Assembly: GCA_030803735.1 (NCBI GenBank)
Contig: JAURUC010000001.1
Location: forward strand, 4,340,001 to 4,404,000
Length of the DNA: 64,000 nucleotides
Direction of reading: 5' to 3'
Source: Actinopolyspora lacussalsi
Lineage (GTDB): Bacteria > Actinomycetota > Actinomycetes > Mycobacteriales > Pseudonocardiaceae
Each line of letters begins with the position of its first letter. Positions within the stretch are counted from its first letter, which is position 1. A program made the translations under genes and the position numbers. Of this stretch, positions 17,169 through 26,600 are shown piece after piece. Below the pieces are notes generated by a model. The model worked only from the letters and a program-made list of their open reading frames with translations. It ran no database searches and had not been told where the DNA came from.

Positions 17169-19913
17169 GTGCCGGATCACGTGCCACCAGTGGCCGACTT
17201 ACGGTTCTGGGGCAAGGAACGCGGCCTGGGCGGCGCCCGCTACCCGGTGGCGTGCCACGGCCTCGACGCGGCGGCGATGCTGCGGTGCCTGTGGCGGGAA
17301 TATGTCTCGCCCGGCCTGCGGGCGCGGATAGCCGAACTCCTCGAACTGTCCGAGGACGAGACCCGCCGACTGCTGGAGTTCTGGGCCGCCGCCCACGACA
17401 TCGGCAAGATCACGTCCTCATTCCAGTCCCAGGTGGAGGTCCCTTCGGGCTACGACTCGGACGACGTGACCGCTCCCCACGACGAGGCCACGCAGCACGC
17501 GCTGTACCCGCTGCTGATCGAACTCGGTTATCCCGGGAGGATCGCCAAGTGGGCGGCACAGCTGCTCGGTGGGCACCACGGTCGGTTCGTCGAGCTCAAC
17601 CGGGAGTGTCGTTCCCAGGTGAAGGCCCGCGCCCTGGGGCTCGGCGACGAGGAATGGGCACGGCAGCGCGCCGACACGCTGCGCGTCTGGCGGGCGGTAC
17701 TCGAACCGCCCGTGCCCAGTAGTTTCGACACGGCCGCCGCGAACGTGGTCACCGGACTGGTGATCCTCGCCGACTGGCTGGCGAGCCGGATTCCGTACGT
17801 GCTGAAACGGTTGCCGGACGTCCCGGAACGGGGCGACGTGTCGTCGCTGAGCTCGTTCTTCCACGGCTCGCTTGCCGAGACACCGGCGGTCGTGGCTGAA
17901 GCGGGGCTCTCACCGCTGCGACTGCGGTCTGGCTCCTTCGCCGAGGAGTTCCCCGACTTCCCCGCCAACGAGCTACAACGCGACATCGCCGAGCGGCTGC
18001 CGAGCTCGCTCGGCCCCGGCGGGTTGCTCATGATCTCCGCACCCACCGGTTTCGGCAAGACGGAGACGGCGCTGCACGCGGCACGCCGCATGTCCGAGGT
18101 CACGGGCACCTCCGGCCTGTTCTTCGCGCTGCCGACGATGGCCACCACCGAGCACATGTTCAAGCGCATCGCCCGATACGTGACCACGAGAGGGAGCGAG
18201 CCCAACTCGCAGGCGATGCTGCACGGCATGGCGTGGCTGAGCCCGGTGGAAGAGATGCTGCGCGAGGAGATGAGCCGCGCCTCGGTCAGCGGTGCGGACT
18301 CGACCCTGGTGCACTGCGCGGAATGGCTGCTGGGCGCCAAGCGCGGGCTGCTGGCCGGCGCCGGAGTGGGCACTATCGACCAGGCGCTGCTCTCGGTACT
18401 GCCCACCAGGCACAACGCGCTGCGCATGTTCGCGCTGACGGGCAGGACCGTGGTGATCGACGAGGTGCACGCCTTCGACGAGTACATGCGGACCCTGCTG
18501 TGCGTGCTGCTGCGCTGGCTCGGCTACTGGAACGTGCCCGTGGTGCTGCTCTCGGCCACGCTGCCCGCCCCGCTGGCCACCCAACTCGCCGCCGCCTACC
18601 GCGGCGACAGGGCGGGAACCGAGGAACGGATCACGGTCCCCTATCCCGGTTGGGTCCACATCGGACACGGTGAGCCGGTTGTTCCGCGTCCGGTGCCGTT
18701 TCCCGACGAACAGCGTCGGAGGTTGGCGGTGTCCTCCCGTGCCGTCGAGATCCGCGACGGTGAGCCGGACCGGATGCCCGTGCTGCGGCGGGCTCTTACG
18801 CCGTTGGTCGAGGACCGGGGAACCGCGCTGGTGCTGTGCAGCACGGTGGCGCACGCCCAGCGCACGTGGCGGCTGCTGCGCGAGCACCTCGAAGGCACCG
18901 GGGTGGAGCTTCGGCTGCTGCACGCCCGGTTCCCGATGCACGTCCGCGAGTCCGTCACCGAGGAACTCACCGCGCGGTTCGGCAAACCGACCGAGGAAGA
19001 TCCGAAGGCGGGCAGAGTCCGGGAGCGCACGATCCTGGTCGCCACCCAGGTCGTGGAGCAGAGCCTCGACGTCGACTTCGACCTGGTGATAACCGATCTC
19101 GCGCCGGTCGAACTGCTGTTGCAACGCGCGGGCAGGTCGCAACGGCACCCGGCGCTGAACCCGCTGCGGCCGGAGTGGGCCGATCCGAATCGCGGTGGGA
19201 CGCGGGAACTCGTGGTGCTGACCTCGTGGAACGACAAGGGGCCGCCCGGGGCCTGGGCGGCGGTGTATCCCACCGCGAGCCTGGTTCGCGCGCACCGGTT
19301 GCTGGACGAGCACGCCGAGAGCGGCATCCGGGTGCCGGAGGACGTCCAGCGGTTGGTGGACCGGGGCAATCCGGCCGCCGGGGACAAGGGTGATCTCGAA
19401 CTGATCCGTGGTTTCGAGGAGGCGGAGACCCGCAGGCAGGCCGACGAGATGATCAAGCGCTCGGAGGGCAAGCGAGTGGGAATACCCCGACCGCGCGGGT
19501 TCAAGGCATTGAACGAGTTGTCGGACGGATTGCTTCCGGAGGAGAGGGCGAGCACGCGGTTCCAGGCCGATTCGGAGCGCGGGCTGGCGTACTTCGTGGG
19601 GGCTGACGGAGTGCCTCGGCTGGACGGGCCGGAAGGTCCTGCGTTGCCCCGGCCGAGCGACGGGAAGCTCTCCCGCGAGGAGTTGATTTCGGTGATGCGG
19701 CGTTCCGTGCCGATGCCTCGCGGGCCGTTGTCCTCGATGCCGCCCGATCGGCTGCCGAGGTTGCCCCGGCTCTGGCGCGACATCTGGCCGCTTGGGGAGC
19801 TGGTGGCGCTGGAACACCCCGTTTCCGAACATGGGAAGGCCGCTCCGGCGCGGGTTGGCGAGCGGATGTTGTGGTTGGACGACGATGTCGGGTTGGAGGA
19901 GGTGGCGGAGTGA
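17169..19913 (+). CDS. cas3: CRISPR-associated helicase/nuclease Cas3 (type I-E)
   Basis: A 914-aa effector that nicks and degrades target DNA recruited by Cascade. The HD nuclease is N-terminal, with AAAHDIGK at about residue 76 and LLGGHHGRF at about 136. The SF2 helicase follows with Walker A SAPTGFGKTE at about 290-298, DEVH at about 431, VLLSATLP and a C-terminal motif VI region (QRAGRSQRHP). Nuclease and helicase are fused in normal order and length. I start it at GTG 17169, five bases after GGAGG; the frame opens upstream at 17049 without conserved sequence. It is separated from the other cas genes by 9.3 kb containing arrays and dnaE. Confidence 0.95.
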   Translation: MPDHVPPVADLRFWGKERGLGGARYPVACHGLDAAAMLRCLWREYVSPGLRARIAELLELSEDETRRLLEFWAAAHDIGKITSSFQSQVEVPSGYDSDDVTAPHDEATQHALYPLLIELGYPGRIAKWAAQLLGGHHGRFVELNRECRSQVKARALGLGDEEWARQRADTLRVWRAVLEPPVPSSFDTAAANVVTGLVILADWLASRIPYVLKRLPDVPERGDVSSLSSFFHGSLAETPAVVAEAGLSPLRLRSGSFAEEFPDFPANELQRDIAERLPSSLGPGGLLMISAPTGFGKTETALHAARRMSEVTGTSGLFFALPTMATTEHMFKRIARYVTTRGSEPNSQAMLHGMAWLSPVEEMLREEMSRASVSGADSTLVHCAEWLLGAKRGLLAGAGVGTIDQALLSVLPTRHNALRMFALTGRTVVIDEVHAFDEYMRTLLCVLLRWLGYWNVPVVLLSATLPAPLATQLAAAYRGDRAGTEERITVPYPGWVHIGHGEPVVPRPVPFPDEQRRRLAVSSRAVEIRDGEPDRMPVLRRALTPLVEDRGTALVLCSTVAHAQRTWRLLREHLEGTGVELRLLHARFPMHVRESVTEELTARFGKPTEEDPKAGRVRERTILVATQVVEQSLDVDFDLVITDLAPVELLLQRAGRSQRHPALNPLRPEWADPNRGGTRELVVLTSWNDKGPPGAWAAVYPTASLVRAHRLLDEHAESGIRVPEDVQRLVDRGNPAAGDKGDLELIRGFEEAETRRQADEMIKRSEGKRVGIPRPRGFKALNELSDGLLPEERASTRFQADSERGLAYFVGADGVPRLDGPEGPALPRPSDGKLSREELISVMRRSVPMPRGPLSSMPPDRLPRLPRLWRDIWPLGELVALEHPVSEHGKAAPARVGERMLWLDDDVGLEEVAE

Positions 19914-20036
19914 ACTCGATCGTGCCCGTCGTCCGGGTTCGATCCTCCGATGTGGTCTTCGGATCGGGTGATTTCCCGTTGGCACGGCGCTTTGAAAACG
20001 TGGAGCGGGGGTTGTAACGTCGCAGGTCGCAGAGGG

Positions 20037-20126
20037 GTGCTCTCCACGTGCGTGGAGGTGGACCGGGGCTGCGGGAGCAGCTCCAGGCGGCCGGTGTGTG
20101 CTCTCCACGTGCGTGGAGGTGGAGCG
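20037..20126 (+). CRISPR. CRISPR array A (2 repeats, 1 spacer)
   Basis: Two 29-bp repeats (20037-20065 and 20098-20126) flank one 32-bp spacer. The repeat starts GTGCTCTCCACG and ends GTGGAGGTGGACCG; the second copy ends GGAGCG and is the degenerate trailer repeat. A short leader, AAAACGTGG...GTTGTAACGTCGCAGG, lies at about 19995-20036. The sizes are normal for type I-E. The array is followed by the same inverted repeat and module remnant seen at the ends of other arrays. Confidence 0.92.
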
Positions 20127-20128
20127 TC

Positions 20129-20260
20129 ACGGTTATCACGGCGTGATAGCCAAGCGGTGACCAGACTGGATTCTCGGAACGGATCGACGACTTGAGTGAT
20201 CCCGCCACCGATTCGGGAAGCCGTCGACGAATGTTTGGATGTGCTGCGCATCACTGCCGT
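20129..20260 (+). pseudogene. Inverted repeat and remnant of the array-linked toxin-antitoxin module
   Basis: Directly after array A, 20131-20151 carries GGTTATCACG-G-CGTGATAGCC, the inverted repeat found after array B and the solitary repeat at 27537. From about 20160 the sequence matches the 3' end of the antitoxin-like gene at 27709 (GGATTCTCGGAACGGATCG). It then jumps to a piece of the toxin middle and ends in the last toxin codons (GTGCTGCGCATCACTGC). Large internal deletions leave no usable frame, so this is a third, dead copy of the module. Confidence 0.8.
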
Positions 20261-20286
20261 TATCAGCTCATTCGGTTAAGGTGGTG

Positions 20287-20493
20287 ATGATGAAAGGGAA
20301 GTGGCTGTTCGTGTTCGGTCTGGCCGGAATGACCGTGTCGGCTTCCGCGTTGATATTGCTCATACCGTCGCTGTTCGACTCGGGCGAGCAGGGCAACTTC
20401 TGGGGTATTGGGGTGCTCGCGTGTCTCGCCGTGGTCTTCGCGGTGGGGCTGTTGTACTGGCGTCCATCGACTTCGAGTTCGGACGGCGGATAG
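20287..20493 (+). CDS. Small two-TM membrane protein
   Basis: A 68-aa protein with two hydrophobic helices (LFVFGLAGMTVSASALILLI and IGVLACLAVVFAVGLLYW) and a Ser-rich tail. It resembles no family I know. ATG at 20287 is the first of two adjacent Met codons, with AAGG seven bases upstream. It lies between the dead module copy after array A and the frameshifted Phd/RelE pair. Small membrane proteins do occur with CRISPR and defence genes, but nothing here shows a function. Confidence 0.5.
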   Translation: MMKGKWLFVFGLAGMTVSASALILLIPSLFDSGEQGNFWGIGVLACLAVVFAVGLLYWRPSTSSSDGG

Positions 20494-20624
20494 CCCCGGG
20501 CTGGCCCCGTAAGCTCGTGGCAGAGCCCAGAGCTCCCGCTGAGCGGCGCTCTCTACAGGAGAAGCGTCCGTGAGTGTCTGTGGGGCTGCTCGAGCCTCTT
20601 CGAGTTTCGCACTGGTTTAAAACT

Positions 20625-21103
20625 ATGGAACGTGCTCTGGAGGTTCGGTTCTCCGACCTGGTCAACCATCCCAAGGACACGGTCGCCAAGATCGATGCGA
20701 GCCATAGCCGTCATCCGGGGCTGCGCGCCGTGACGACGAGGACCTGGTGCTGACCACCGCTGCCCGGGCCGAGCAGGAGAACGAGGTCGTCTCGGCCACC
20801 ACCGCACTGTTCACGGCCATGATGCGCCAGGACGGGGCCGCGCTGTCCTTACCGGTCGATGTCGTCCCCGAAGCATTTCCCCGGGTGCGTTTCCTGCCCG
20901 CCGAGGACGTCCGTGCGTTCGTGGTGGAACTCGTCGAGACACTGCGTGCCACCGAGACCATCGACAATCCGGCGCCCGTGGCGCGGGTTATCGAGTCTTG
21001 GAAACACACGGCGGAGGTGCACGCCGACCCCGAGGTGCACGCCTCGCTGACCACAGATGCCACCGACCACGGCCCGGCCACCGAACCTCCCGACAACGTA
21101 TGA
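20625..21103 (+). pseudogene. Phd-like (prevent-host-death) antitoxin, frameshifted
   Basis: From ATG 20625 the frame gives LEVRFSDLVNHPKDTVAKID, the N-terminus of the actinobacterial prevent-host-death-type antitoxins, but it ends at about 20750 in a TGA. The family's continuation (DDEDLVLTTAARAEQENEVV, then RFLPAEDVRAFVVELVETLR) lies in another frame from about 20732 to 21103. A one-base change near 20725-20735 (GCGCGCCGTGAC) explains the break. An internal restart could still make the C-terminal part, but the DNA-binding N-terminus would be lost. A broken toxin follows. Confidence 0.72.
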
Positions 21104-21360
21104 GCGGTGGCGGAACCAGGCGAAAGCAGCGCGTCGCCCCACCAGCGGCGCAGGATCTAGTGGGAGATTCGGTGCGGTACCAGTGAGACTGGTAAAGGCT
21201 GGGACGAACTGTGCCAACAGGCTCCTGCGAGGGGTGCGAACTGCCCGCGTGGCAGATCGAAGTCACCAGCGGTGGACGCGTTTGGTATCTCCTCGACGAA
21301 CAGAGCCGCACCGTGTGGCTCACTCACGCTGGTACGGGACACCCCAGGACGACCGAGTAG
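21101..21360 (+). pseudogene. RelE-like toxin remnant with several frameshifts
   Basis: Pieces of a RelE-type toxin appear in successive frames after the Phd-like gene: YERWRNQAKAA (about 21102-21134), DLVGDSVRYQ (to 21183), AGTNCAN, and then a clean C-terminus from 21211 (CEGCELPAWQIEVTSGGRVW, ending TGHPRTTE before TAG at 21358). The order fits one ancestral toxin reading frame. No single frame covers it, so it is non-functional. Confidence 0.65.
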
Positions 21361-21540
21361 TCGCGTGCCGTCCACCACGTCGTGGACGCTGGCACGAGAC
21401 GGTCTCGTGGTCCACACGAGATTCCGCTTTGGTTAGCCTCCGGCTAGATGCCGTGGAAGGTGATTTTTCGGATGGCTGGGTAACTCGATGTAGTGTTCGC
21501 TCATGCGGTGTTGCCAGGAAGCTGGTCAGTGACGCAAGGA

Positions 21541-21606
21541 GGTTTCTCGTTGGTTCGGCGGTGTGAAAACGTGCAGCGGCGGTTGTAACATCGCAGGTCG
21601 CAGAGG
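21541..21606 (+). promoter_or_regulatory. Leader of CRISPR array B
   Basis: The core GTGAAAACGTGCAGCGGCGG followed by TTGTAACATCGCAGG abuts the first repeat. Near-identical cores precede arrays C and D, and weaker ones precede A and F, so this is the conserved leader end used for transcription start and spacer acquisition. Confidence 0.75.
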
Positions 21607-22306
21607 GTGCTCTCCACGTGCGTGGAGGTGGACCGCACGCGAGGCGAGCGGCCAGAGCCTCCGTGCTGTGCTCTCCACGTGCGTGGAGGTGGACCGTGCG
21701 ACTTGTCGAGCCCCTGGTGTGCGGCCTTGTGCTCTCCACGTGCGTGGAGGTGGACCGTCAGGGACTACCGCTCGCCGCGGCGCTCGCGGGTGCTCTCCAC
21801 GTGCGTGGAGGTGGACCGGTCCGGCACCGAGAAATTGACCGAGATGCGCGGTGCTCTCCACGTGCGTGGAGGTGGACCGAGCGCCGCCGCACTCACGAGC
21901 GGCGACGTGATGTGCTCTCCACGTGCGTGGAGGTGGACCGGCGGCCCCGCCCGACGAGTTTTTCTTGACTCGGTGCTCTCCACGTGCGTGGAGGTGGACC
22001 GCTCGGCATCGGCATCCTCCCCGTGAGCCGAGCGTGCTCTCCGCGTGCGTGGAGGTGGACCGCAATTTCCCGAATGTCGAGCAGATCCGCCGACGTGCTC
22101 TCCACGTGCGTGGAGGTGGACCGTGGAATCAGCTCGTCAGGGACTTCTTCGAGTAGTGCTCTCCACGTGCGTGGAGGTGGACCGCGGTGATGGTCTCGCC
22201 GTCCAGCACGGGGGCGGTGCTCTCCACGTGCGTGGAGGTGGACCGGCAGTCGAACTTGCCTCCCGGGCGGGCCTGGAGTGCTCTCCACGTGCGTGGAGGT
22301 GGAACG
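21607..22306 (+). CRISPR. CRISPR array B (12 repeats, 11 spacers)
   Basis: Twelve 29-bp repeats lie at exact 61-bp steps from 21607 to 22278, so every spacer is 32 bp. The repeat is of the GGTGGACCG-ending type. The copy at 22034 has one change (CCGCG for CCACG), and the last copy at 22278 ends GGAACG, marking the trailer end. It is the longest array in the window. Spacers are all different by eye; their targets cannot be named without a search. Confidence 0.97.
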
Positions 22307-22335
22307 GCTCGGTTATCACGGCGTGATAACCGAGC
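22307..22335. repeat. Post-array inverted repeat (copy 1)
   Basis: GCTCGGTTATCACG and its exact reverse complement flank a single central G. As RNA it would fold into a 12-bp stem with a CGGCG loop and could end the crRNA precursor. As DNA it could be an operator for the module that starts 115 bp further on. Diverged copies follow array A (20131) and the solitary repeat (27570). Confidence 0.75.
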
Positions 22336-22449
22336 GCTGTGCTCGCCTCATCCAAGCAGAAGGTCTGTGGGAGGAGAGCTCGCGCGGTCGGGTGATTTCT
22401 GGCTGGTCAGGGGTGCGGTGCGGTTGGTGGTGTCGGCATACTTCGTGCT

Positions 22450-22731
22450 GTGTTCTGGATGAATTCTGGGCCCCTGGTGGTCGAGCGTGACCCGGACGAT
22501 GTTCGGGAGGCGTTGCGGTTGTACGGCGAGCCGGATGAGCTCATGAAGTTCGATCTGGAGCGGGAGTACGGGTTCACCGAGGAGCGGTTCACGGAGTGGT
22601 GGGCCACTGCCACCAGTGCCGCGAACCCGCCGACCGAGCACGATCGGGAAATGATGCGCCGCCTGTTCGAGGAAGGCGACGACACTGGCTTCTACATCCA
22701 GAATGACGACGGAAGTTTCACACTACAGTGA
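22450..22731 (+). CDS. Antitoxin-like small acidic protein of array-linked module, copy 1
   Basis: A 93-aa acidic protein (DPDDVREALRLYGEPDELMK and on) with a helical pattern and no recognised DNA-binding motif. It may belong to the small DUF6247-like actinobacterial proteins, but I am unsure. The GTG at 22450 lies seven bases after CATACT, so it could be read from a leaderless mRNA; an ATG at 22459 is the alternative. It overlaps the RelE/ParE-like gene by GTGA, the usual antitoxin-toxin order. The first 78 residues are almost identical to those of copy 2 at 27709, but the C-termini differ. Confidence 0.7.
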   Translation: MFWMNSGPLVVERDPDDVREALRLYGEPDELMKFDLEREYGFTEERFTEWWATATSAANPPTEHDREMMRRLFEEGDDTGFYIQNDDGSFTLQ

Positions 22732-22967
22732 CGGCTCAATACCTCATTCGCTGGAGCGAACACGCCAGTCAGACGTTCAGAGATCTTCCGCGACCAACCC
22801 AGAACGCGATCAGAAAGTGTACGAACGAACTCTGCGCCGATCCGCACACGGGAACCTATGACAAAGGTCGTGACCAGTGGAAAGCTGCCTTTGACGGTGG
22901 TTTGGTCATGTACACCGTTGGTGAACGGATGTTGTTGATCGATGTGCTGCGCATCACTGCGCTCTGA
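22728..22967 (+). CDS. RelE/ParE-like toxin of array-linked module, copy 1
   Basis: A 79-aa protein with the RelE/ParE pattern: IRWSEHASQTFRDLPRPTQN helix region, then LCADPHTGTYDKGRDQWKAA and the strand pair GGLVMYTVGERMLLIDVLRI. The usual role is mRNA cleavage at the ribosome or gyrase inhibition; the sequence does not say which. The start is GTG 22728, overlapping the upstream stop. Copy 2 at 28011 keeps the C-terminal 40 residues nearly unchanged but differs more at the N-terminus, which may separate partner specificity. Confidence 0.75.
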   Translation: MTAQYLIRWSEHASQTFRDLPRPTQNAIRKCTNELCADPHTGTYDKGRDQWKAAFDGGLVMYTVGERMLLIDVLRITAL

Positions 22968-23217
22968 GGTATCTCGAGGAATCCCAGCACGGCGTTCGTG
23001 GGACTGTGTGTGATGTTCGGTGGGGAACTGTCAAGGTCCGGTGTGATTCGGTTCCGGTGAAGTATCGCGGAAACCGGTGTGCTCGGCCTCCTGCGGCTGG
23101 TTCGTGGATACTGTGGTGCGGTCCGGCTGTGGCCTGTGATCGTGGGGTGGAGGTGTCTCGTTGGTTTGGCGGCGTGAAAACGTGCAGCGGCGGTTGTAAC
23201 ATCGCAGTTCGCAGAGG
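22968..23217 (+). promoter_or_regulatory. Long leader of CRISPR array C
   Basis: About 250 bp between the toxin stop and the first repeat align with 28248-28500 before array D, for example in GGCTGGTTCGTGGATACTGT and in the terminal GTGAAAACGTGCAGCGG core. The length is unusual for a leader; the left part may instead be shared module flank. Confidence 0.7.
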
Positions 23218-23551
23218 GTGCTCTCCACGTGCGTGGAGGTGAACCGGGCATCGCGTTCACCGCGGTCATCGGTGAGCGGTGCTCTCCACGTGCGTGGAGG
23301 TGAACCGTCCCTCGTCTACGCCCAGGACGGCGTGGTCAAGTGCTCTCCACGTGCGTGGAGGTGAACCGGTGCCGTCGACGCCGAGCACGGGCAGGGTGAT
23401 GTGCTCTCCACGTGCGTGGAGGTGAACCGCAGCTGCGCGCCCTGGTGGTGCTGCTGGCCGGGTGCTCTCCACGTGCGTGGAGGTGAACCGATCTTCCACA
23501 TCTTCTCGGCGTCGATGCGGGCGTGCTCTCCACGTGTGTGGAGGTGAACCG
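23218..23551 (+). CRISPR. CRISPR array C (6 repeats, 5 spacers)
   Basis: Six 29-bp repeats at 61-bp steps (23218, 23279, 23340, 23401, 23462, 23523) with 32-bp spacers. This array uses the variant repeat ending GGTGAACCG instead of GGTGGACCG, as in array F. The last repeat has one change (GTGTGTGG). The dnaE start lies only 71 bp downstream, with no inverted repeat or module here. Confidence 0.96.
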
Positions 23552-23622
23552 CCCCGTGAGCGAGGACCGCGCGCGGGGACTAACGTTGCCCCGTACGTAG
23601 TGGGAGCCTCGAAGGGGACGCC

Positions 23623-26600
23623 GTGAGCCAGAGCCAGTTCGTGCATCTTCACGTGCACACCGAGTTTTCGATGCTGGATGGTGCGGCCAAGCATGACAAG
23701 CTGTTCAGCGAGGTCGCTCGGCTGGAGCAACCCGCTGTGGCTATGACCGATCACGGCAACATGTTCGGCGCGCACAGCTTCTACACCCGGGCGCAGAAGG
23801 CCGGGGTCAAGCCGATCATCGGGATCGAAGCCTACGTGGCTCCCGCCAGTCGTCATCACAAGAAGCCGGTGTTCTGGGGTAGCCGGGCGACTGGGAAGAA
23901 GGACGCTGACGACAAGGAAGTCGGCGGGGACGTCTCCGGCGGCGGTGCCTACACGCACATGACGTTGCTCGCGCAGAACTCGACCGGGCTGCGCAACCTG
24001 TTCACGCTGTCGAGCATAGCCAGCTTCGAGGGGTTCTTCCGCAAGCCGCGGATGGATCGGGAGCTGATCAGCCAGTACTCCGAGGGGATCATCGCCACGA
24101 GCGGGTGCCTGGCGGGCGAGGTGCTCACCCGGCTGCGGCTGGGTCAGAAACAGGAAGCGTTGCAGGCGGCCTCGGACTACCGCGACATCTTCGGGCAGGA
24201 CCGGTTCTTCATCGAGGTCATGGACCACGAGATCGAGATGGAGCGTGGTATCCGGCCGGAACTGCTCGACATCGCCAACCGGCTGGGGCTGCGGACGGTG
24301 GCCACCAACGACAGCCACTACGTCACCGATGACCAGGCCGGTCACCACGATGCGCTGCTGTGCCTGCAAACCAAGGCGACACTGGCGGACACGAACCGGT
24401 TCCAGTTCCAGGGCGGCGGGTACCACATCAAATCCGCCGAGGACATGCGCGATTACTGGGACTCCGAAGTCCCGGGGGCGTGCGATGCCACGCTGGCGAT
24501 CACCGAGATGGTCGAGGACTACGAGGAGGCGTTCGCCGAGACCAATCGGATGCCGCAGGCGAAGATCGAGCCGGGTCGAACCGAGGAAGAGGTACTGCGG
24601 GAGGAGATCGAAAGCTACATCCCCTCGCGCTTTCCCGAGGGGTTGACCCAGCGGTACCGCGAGCAGTTGGACTGGGAACTGAAGGTCATCACCGAGAAGG
24701 GCTTCAGCTCCTACTTCCTGGTGGTCGGCGACATGGTGCGCTGGGCCAAGGAACAGGGCATCCGGGTCGGTCCCGGGCGAGGCAGCGCGGCCGGGGCGCT
24801 GCTGAGCTACATCCTGCACATCATCGACCTCGACCCCATCAAGCACGAGCTGCTGTTCGAGCGGTTCCTCAACCCCGAGCGCAACTCCCCACCGGACATC
24901 GACATCGACTTCGATGAACGCCGTCGCGAGGAAGTAATCGCCTACGCCAAGGACAAGTACGGCGAGGAGAACTTCGCGAAGGTCATCACCTACGGCACTA
25001 TCAAGACTAAGGCGGCGTTCAAGGACGCGGCGCGGGTGCATCTGGGCCAGCCCGGTTTCGCGGTCGCCGATCAGTTCTCCAAAGCGCTGCCCGCCCCCGC
25101 CGAGGCCGAGGACATTCCGCTGTCGGGCATCGTCGACCCGGAGCACGAGCGCTACCCGGAAGCGTCCGAGGCGCGGGCGCTGATCGAGAACGACGAGACG
25201 ATGGCCAAGATCTTCGAGACCGCCCGCGGACTCGAAGGTCTGGTCCGCAACGCCGGGGTGCACGCCTGCGCGCACATCATCAGCCGCGAGCCGCTGTTGG
25301 ACGTGCTGCCGTTGTGGAAGCGCGACGACGGCGAGATCATCACCGGCTGGGACGGGCCGCAGTGTGAGGCCGTCGGTCTGCTGAAGATCGACATTCTCGG
25401 CCTGAACTTCATGACGATCATCGACGACACCGTCAAGATGATCAAGGCCAACCACGGTGTCGAGATCGAACCGCTGTCGCTGCCGCTGGATGACTCCGGC
25501 ACGTTCGACACGCTGGCGAGTGGTGACAGTCTGGGCCTGTTCCAGATCGAAGGCGGCGGGATGCAAACGCTGCTGAAGCGGATGCGGCCGAGTGGGTTCG
25601 ACGACCTCGTGGCTTGCGTATCGCTGTATCGACCCGGCCCGATGGACGTCAACGCGCACCTGGACTACGCCGACCGCAAGAACGGGCGCAAGCAGGTCGA
25701 GGCGATCCACCCCGAGCTGGCCGACGCGCTGGAGCCCATCCTCGGCGACACCTACGGGCTGATCGTGTACCAGGAGCAGGTGATGCGAATCGCCCAGCAG
25801 CTCGCCGGGTACACGCTCGGACAAGCGGATTCGCTGCGCAAGGCGATGGGCAAGAAGAAGAAGGACGTCATTGCCGCGGAGCACCCCAAGTTCCTCAGCG
25901 GGATGGAAGAACGCGGGTTCACCCGCGACTCCGCGCAGGCGTTGTGGGATGTGATCCTGCCGTTCGCGGGATACGCGTTCAACAAGTCGCACGCGGCGGC
26001 CTACGGGCTGGTGTCGTACTGGAGCGGCTACCTCAAGACGCACTACCCGGCCGACTACATGGCCGCGCTGCTGACCGCGTTCTCGCACAACAAGGACAAA
26101 ACAGCGGCGTACCTGTCGGAATGCCGCCGGATGGGGATCACCGTGCTGCCGCCGGATGTGACCGAATCCGGGGTGATGTTCAGCGCCACCCCGGACGGGC
26201 GGATCCGCGTCGGGCTCGGAGCGGTCCGCAACGTCGGCACCGGCGTCGCCGAGAGCATCATCGCCGCCCGCAATGAGACCGACTCCGGCACGTTCACCGG
26301 ATTCGCGGATTTCCTGTCCAAGGTGCCGCCGCACGTGTGCCAGAAACGCGTCGTGGAATCCCTGACGAAAGCGGGCGCGTTCGACGAGCTCGGCTACACC
26401 CGCCAAGGGCTCGCGGCGGTGCACGAGCACGCGGTCGAAGCGATGACGAGCCTGAAGAAGTCCGAGTCGCTCGGCCAGTTCGACCTGTTCGGCGGGGGCA
26501 ACGACGCCGCCGCCGAGGAAGCCAGCCCGCTGGCGCATCTCGCGATCGACGACGAGGAGTGGCCGCGCAAGCAGAAACTCGCCTACGAACGCGAGATGCT

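Noticed and set aside
21819..21850. A spacer in array B containing GAGAAATTGACC, similar to the dispersed motif ATTTCGCGAGAAATTGACG
   Set aside because: Only the right half of the motif is shared, and it could match by chance; self-targeting cannot be claimed without a full protospacer match.
21526..22355. Long open frames on both strands over the arrays, with repeated peptides such as STSTHVEST and LHARGEH
   Set aside because: They are translations of the 61-bp repeat-spacer period (61 bases shift the frame every unit) and start or stop wherever the array does. They are not genes.
23266..26538. A 1090-codon minus-strand frame opposite dnaE
   Set aside because: It is an antisense shadow of a GC-rich gene with all polymerase motifs on the plus strand, and it also runs into array C.
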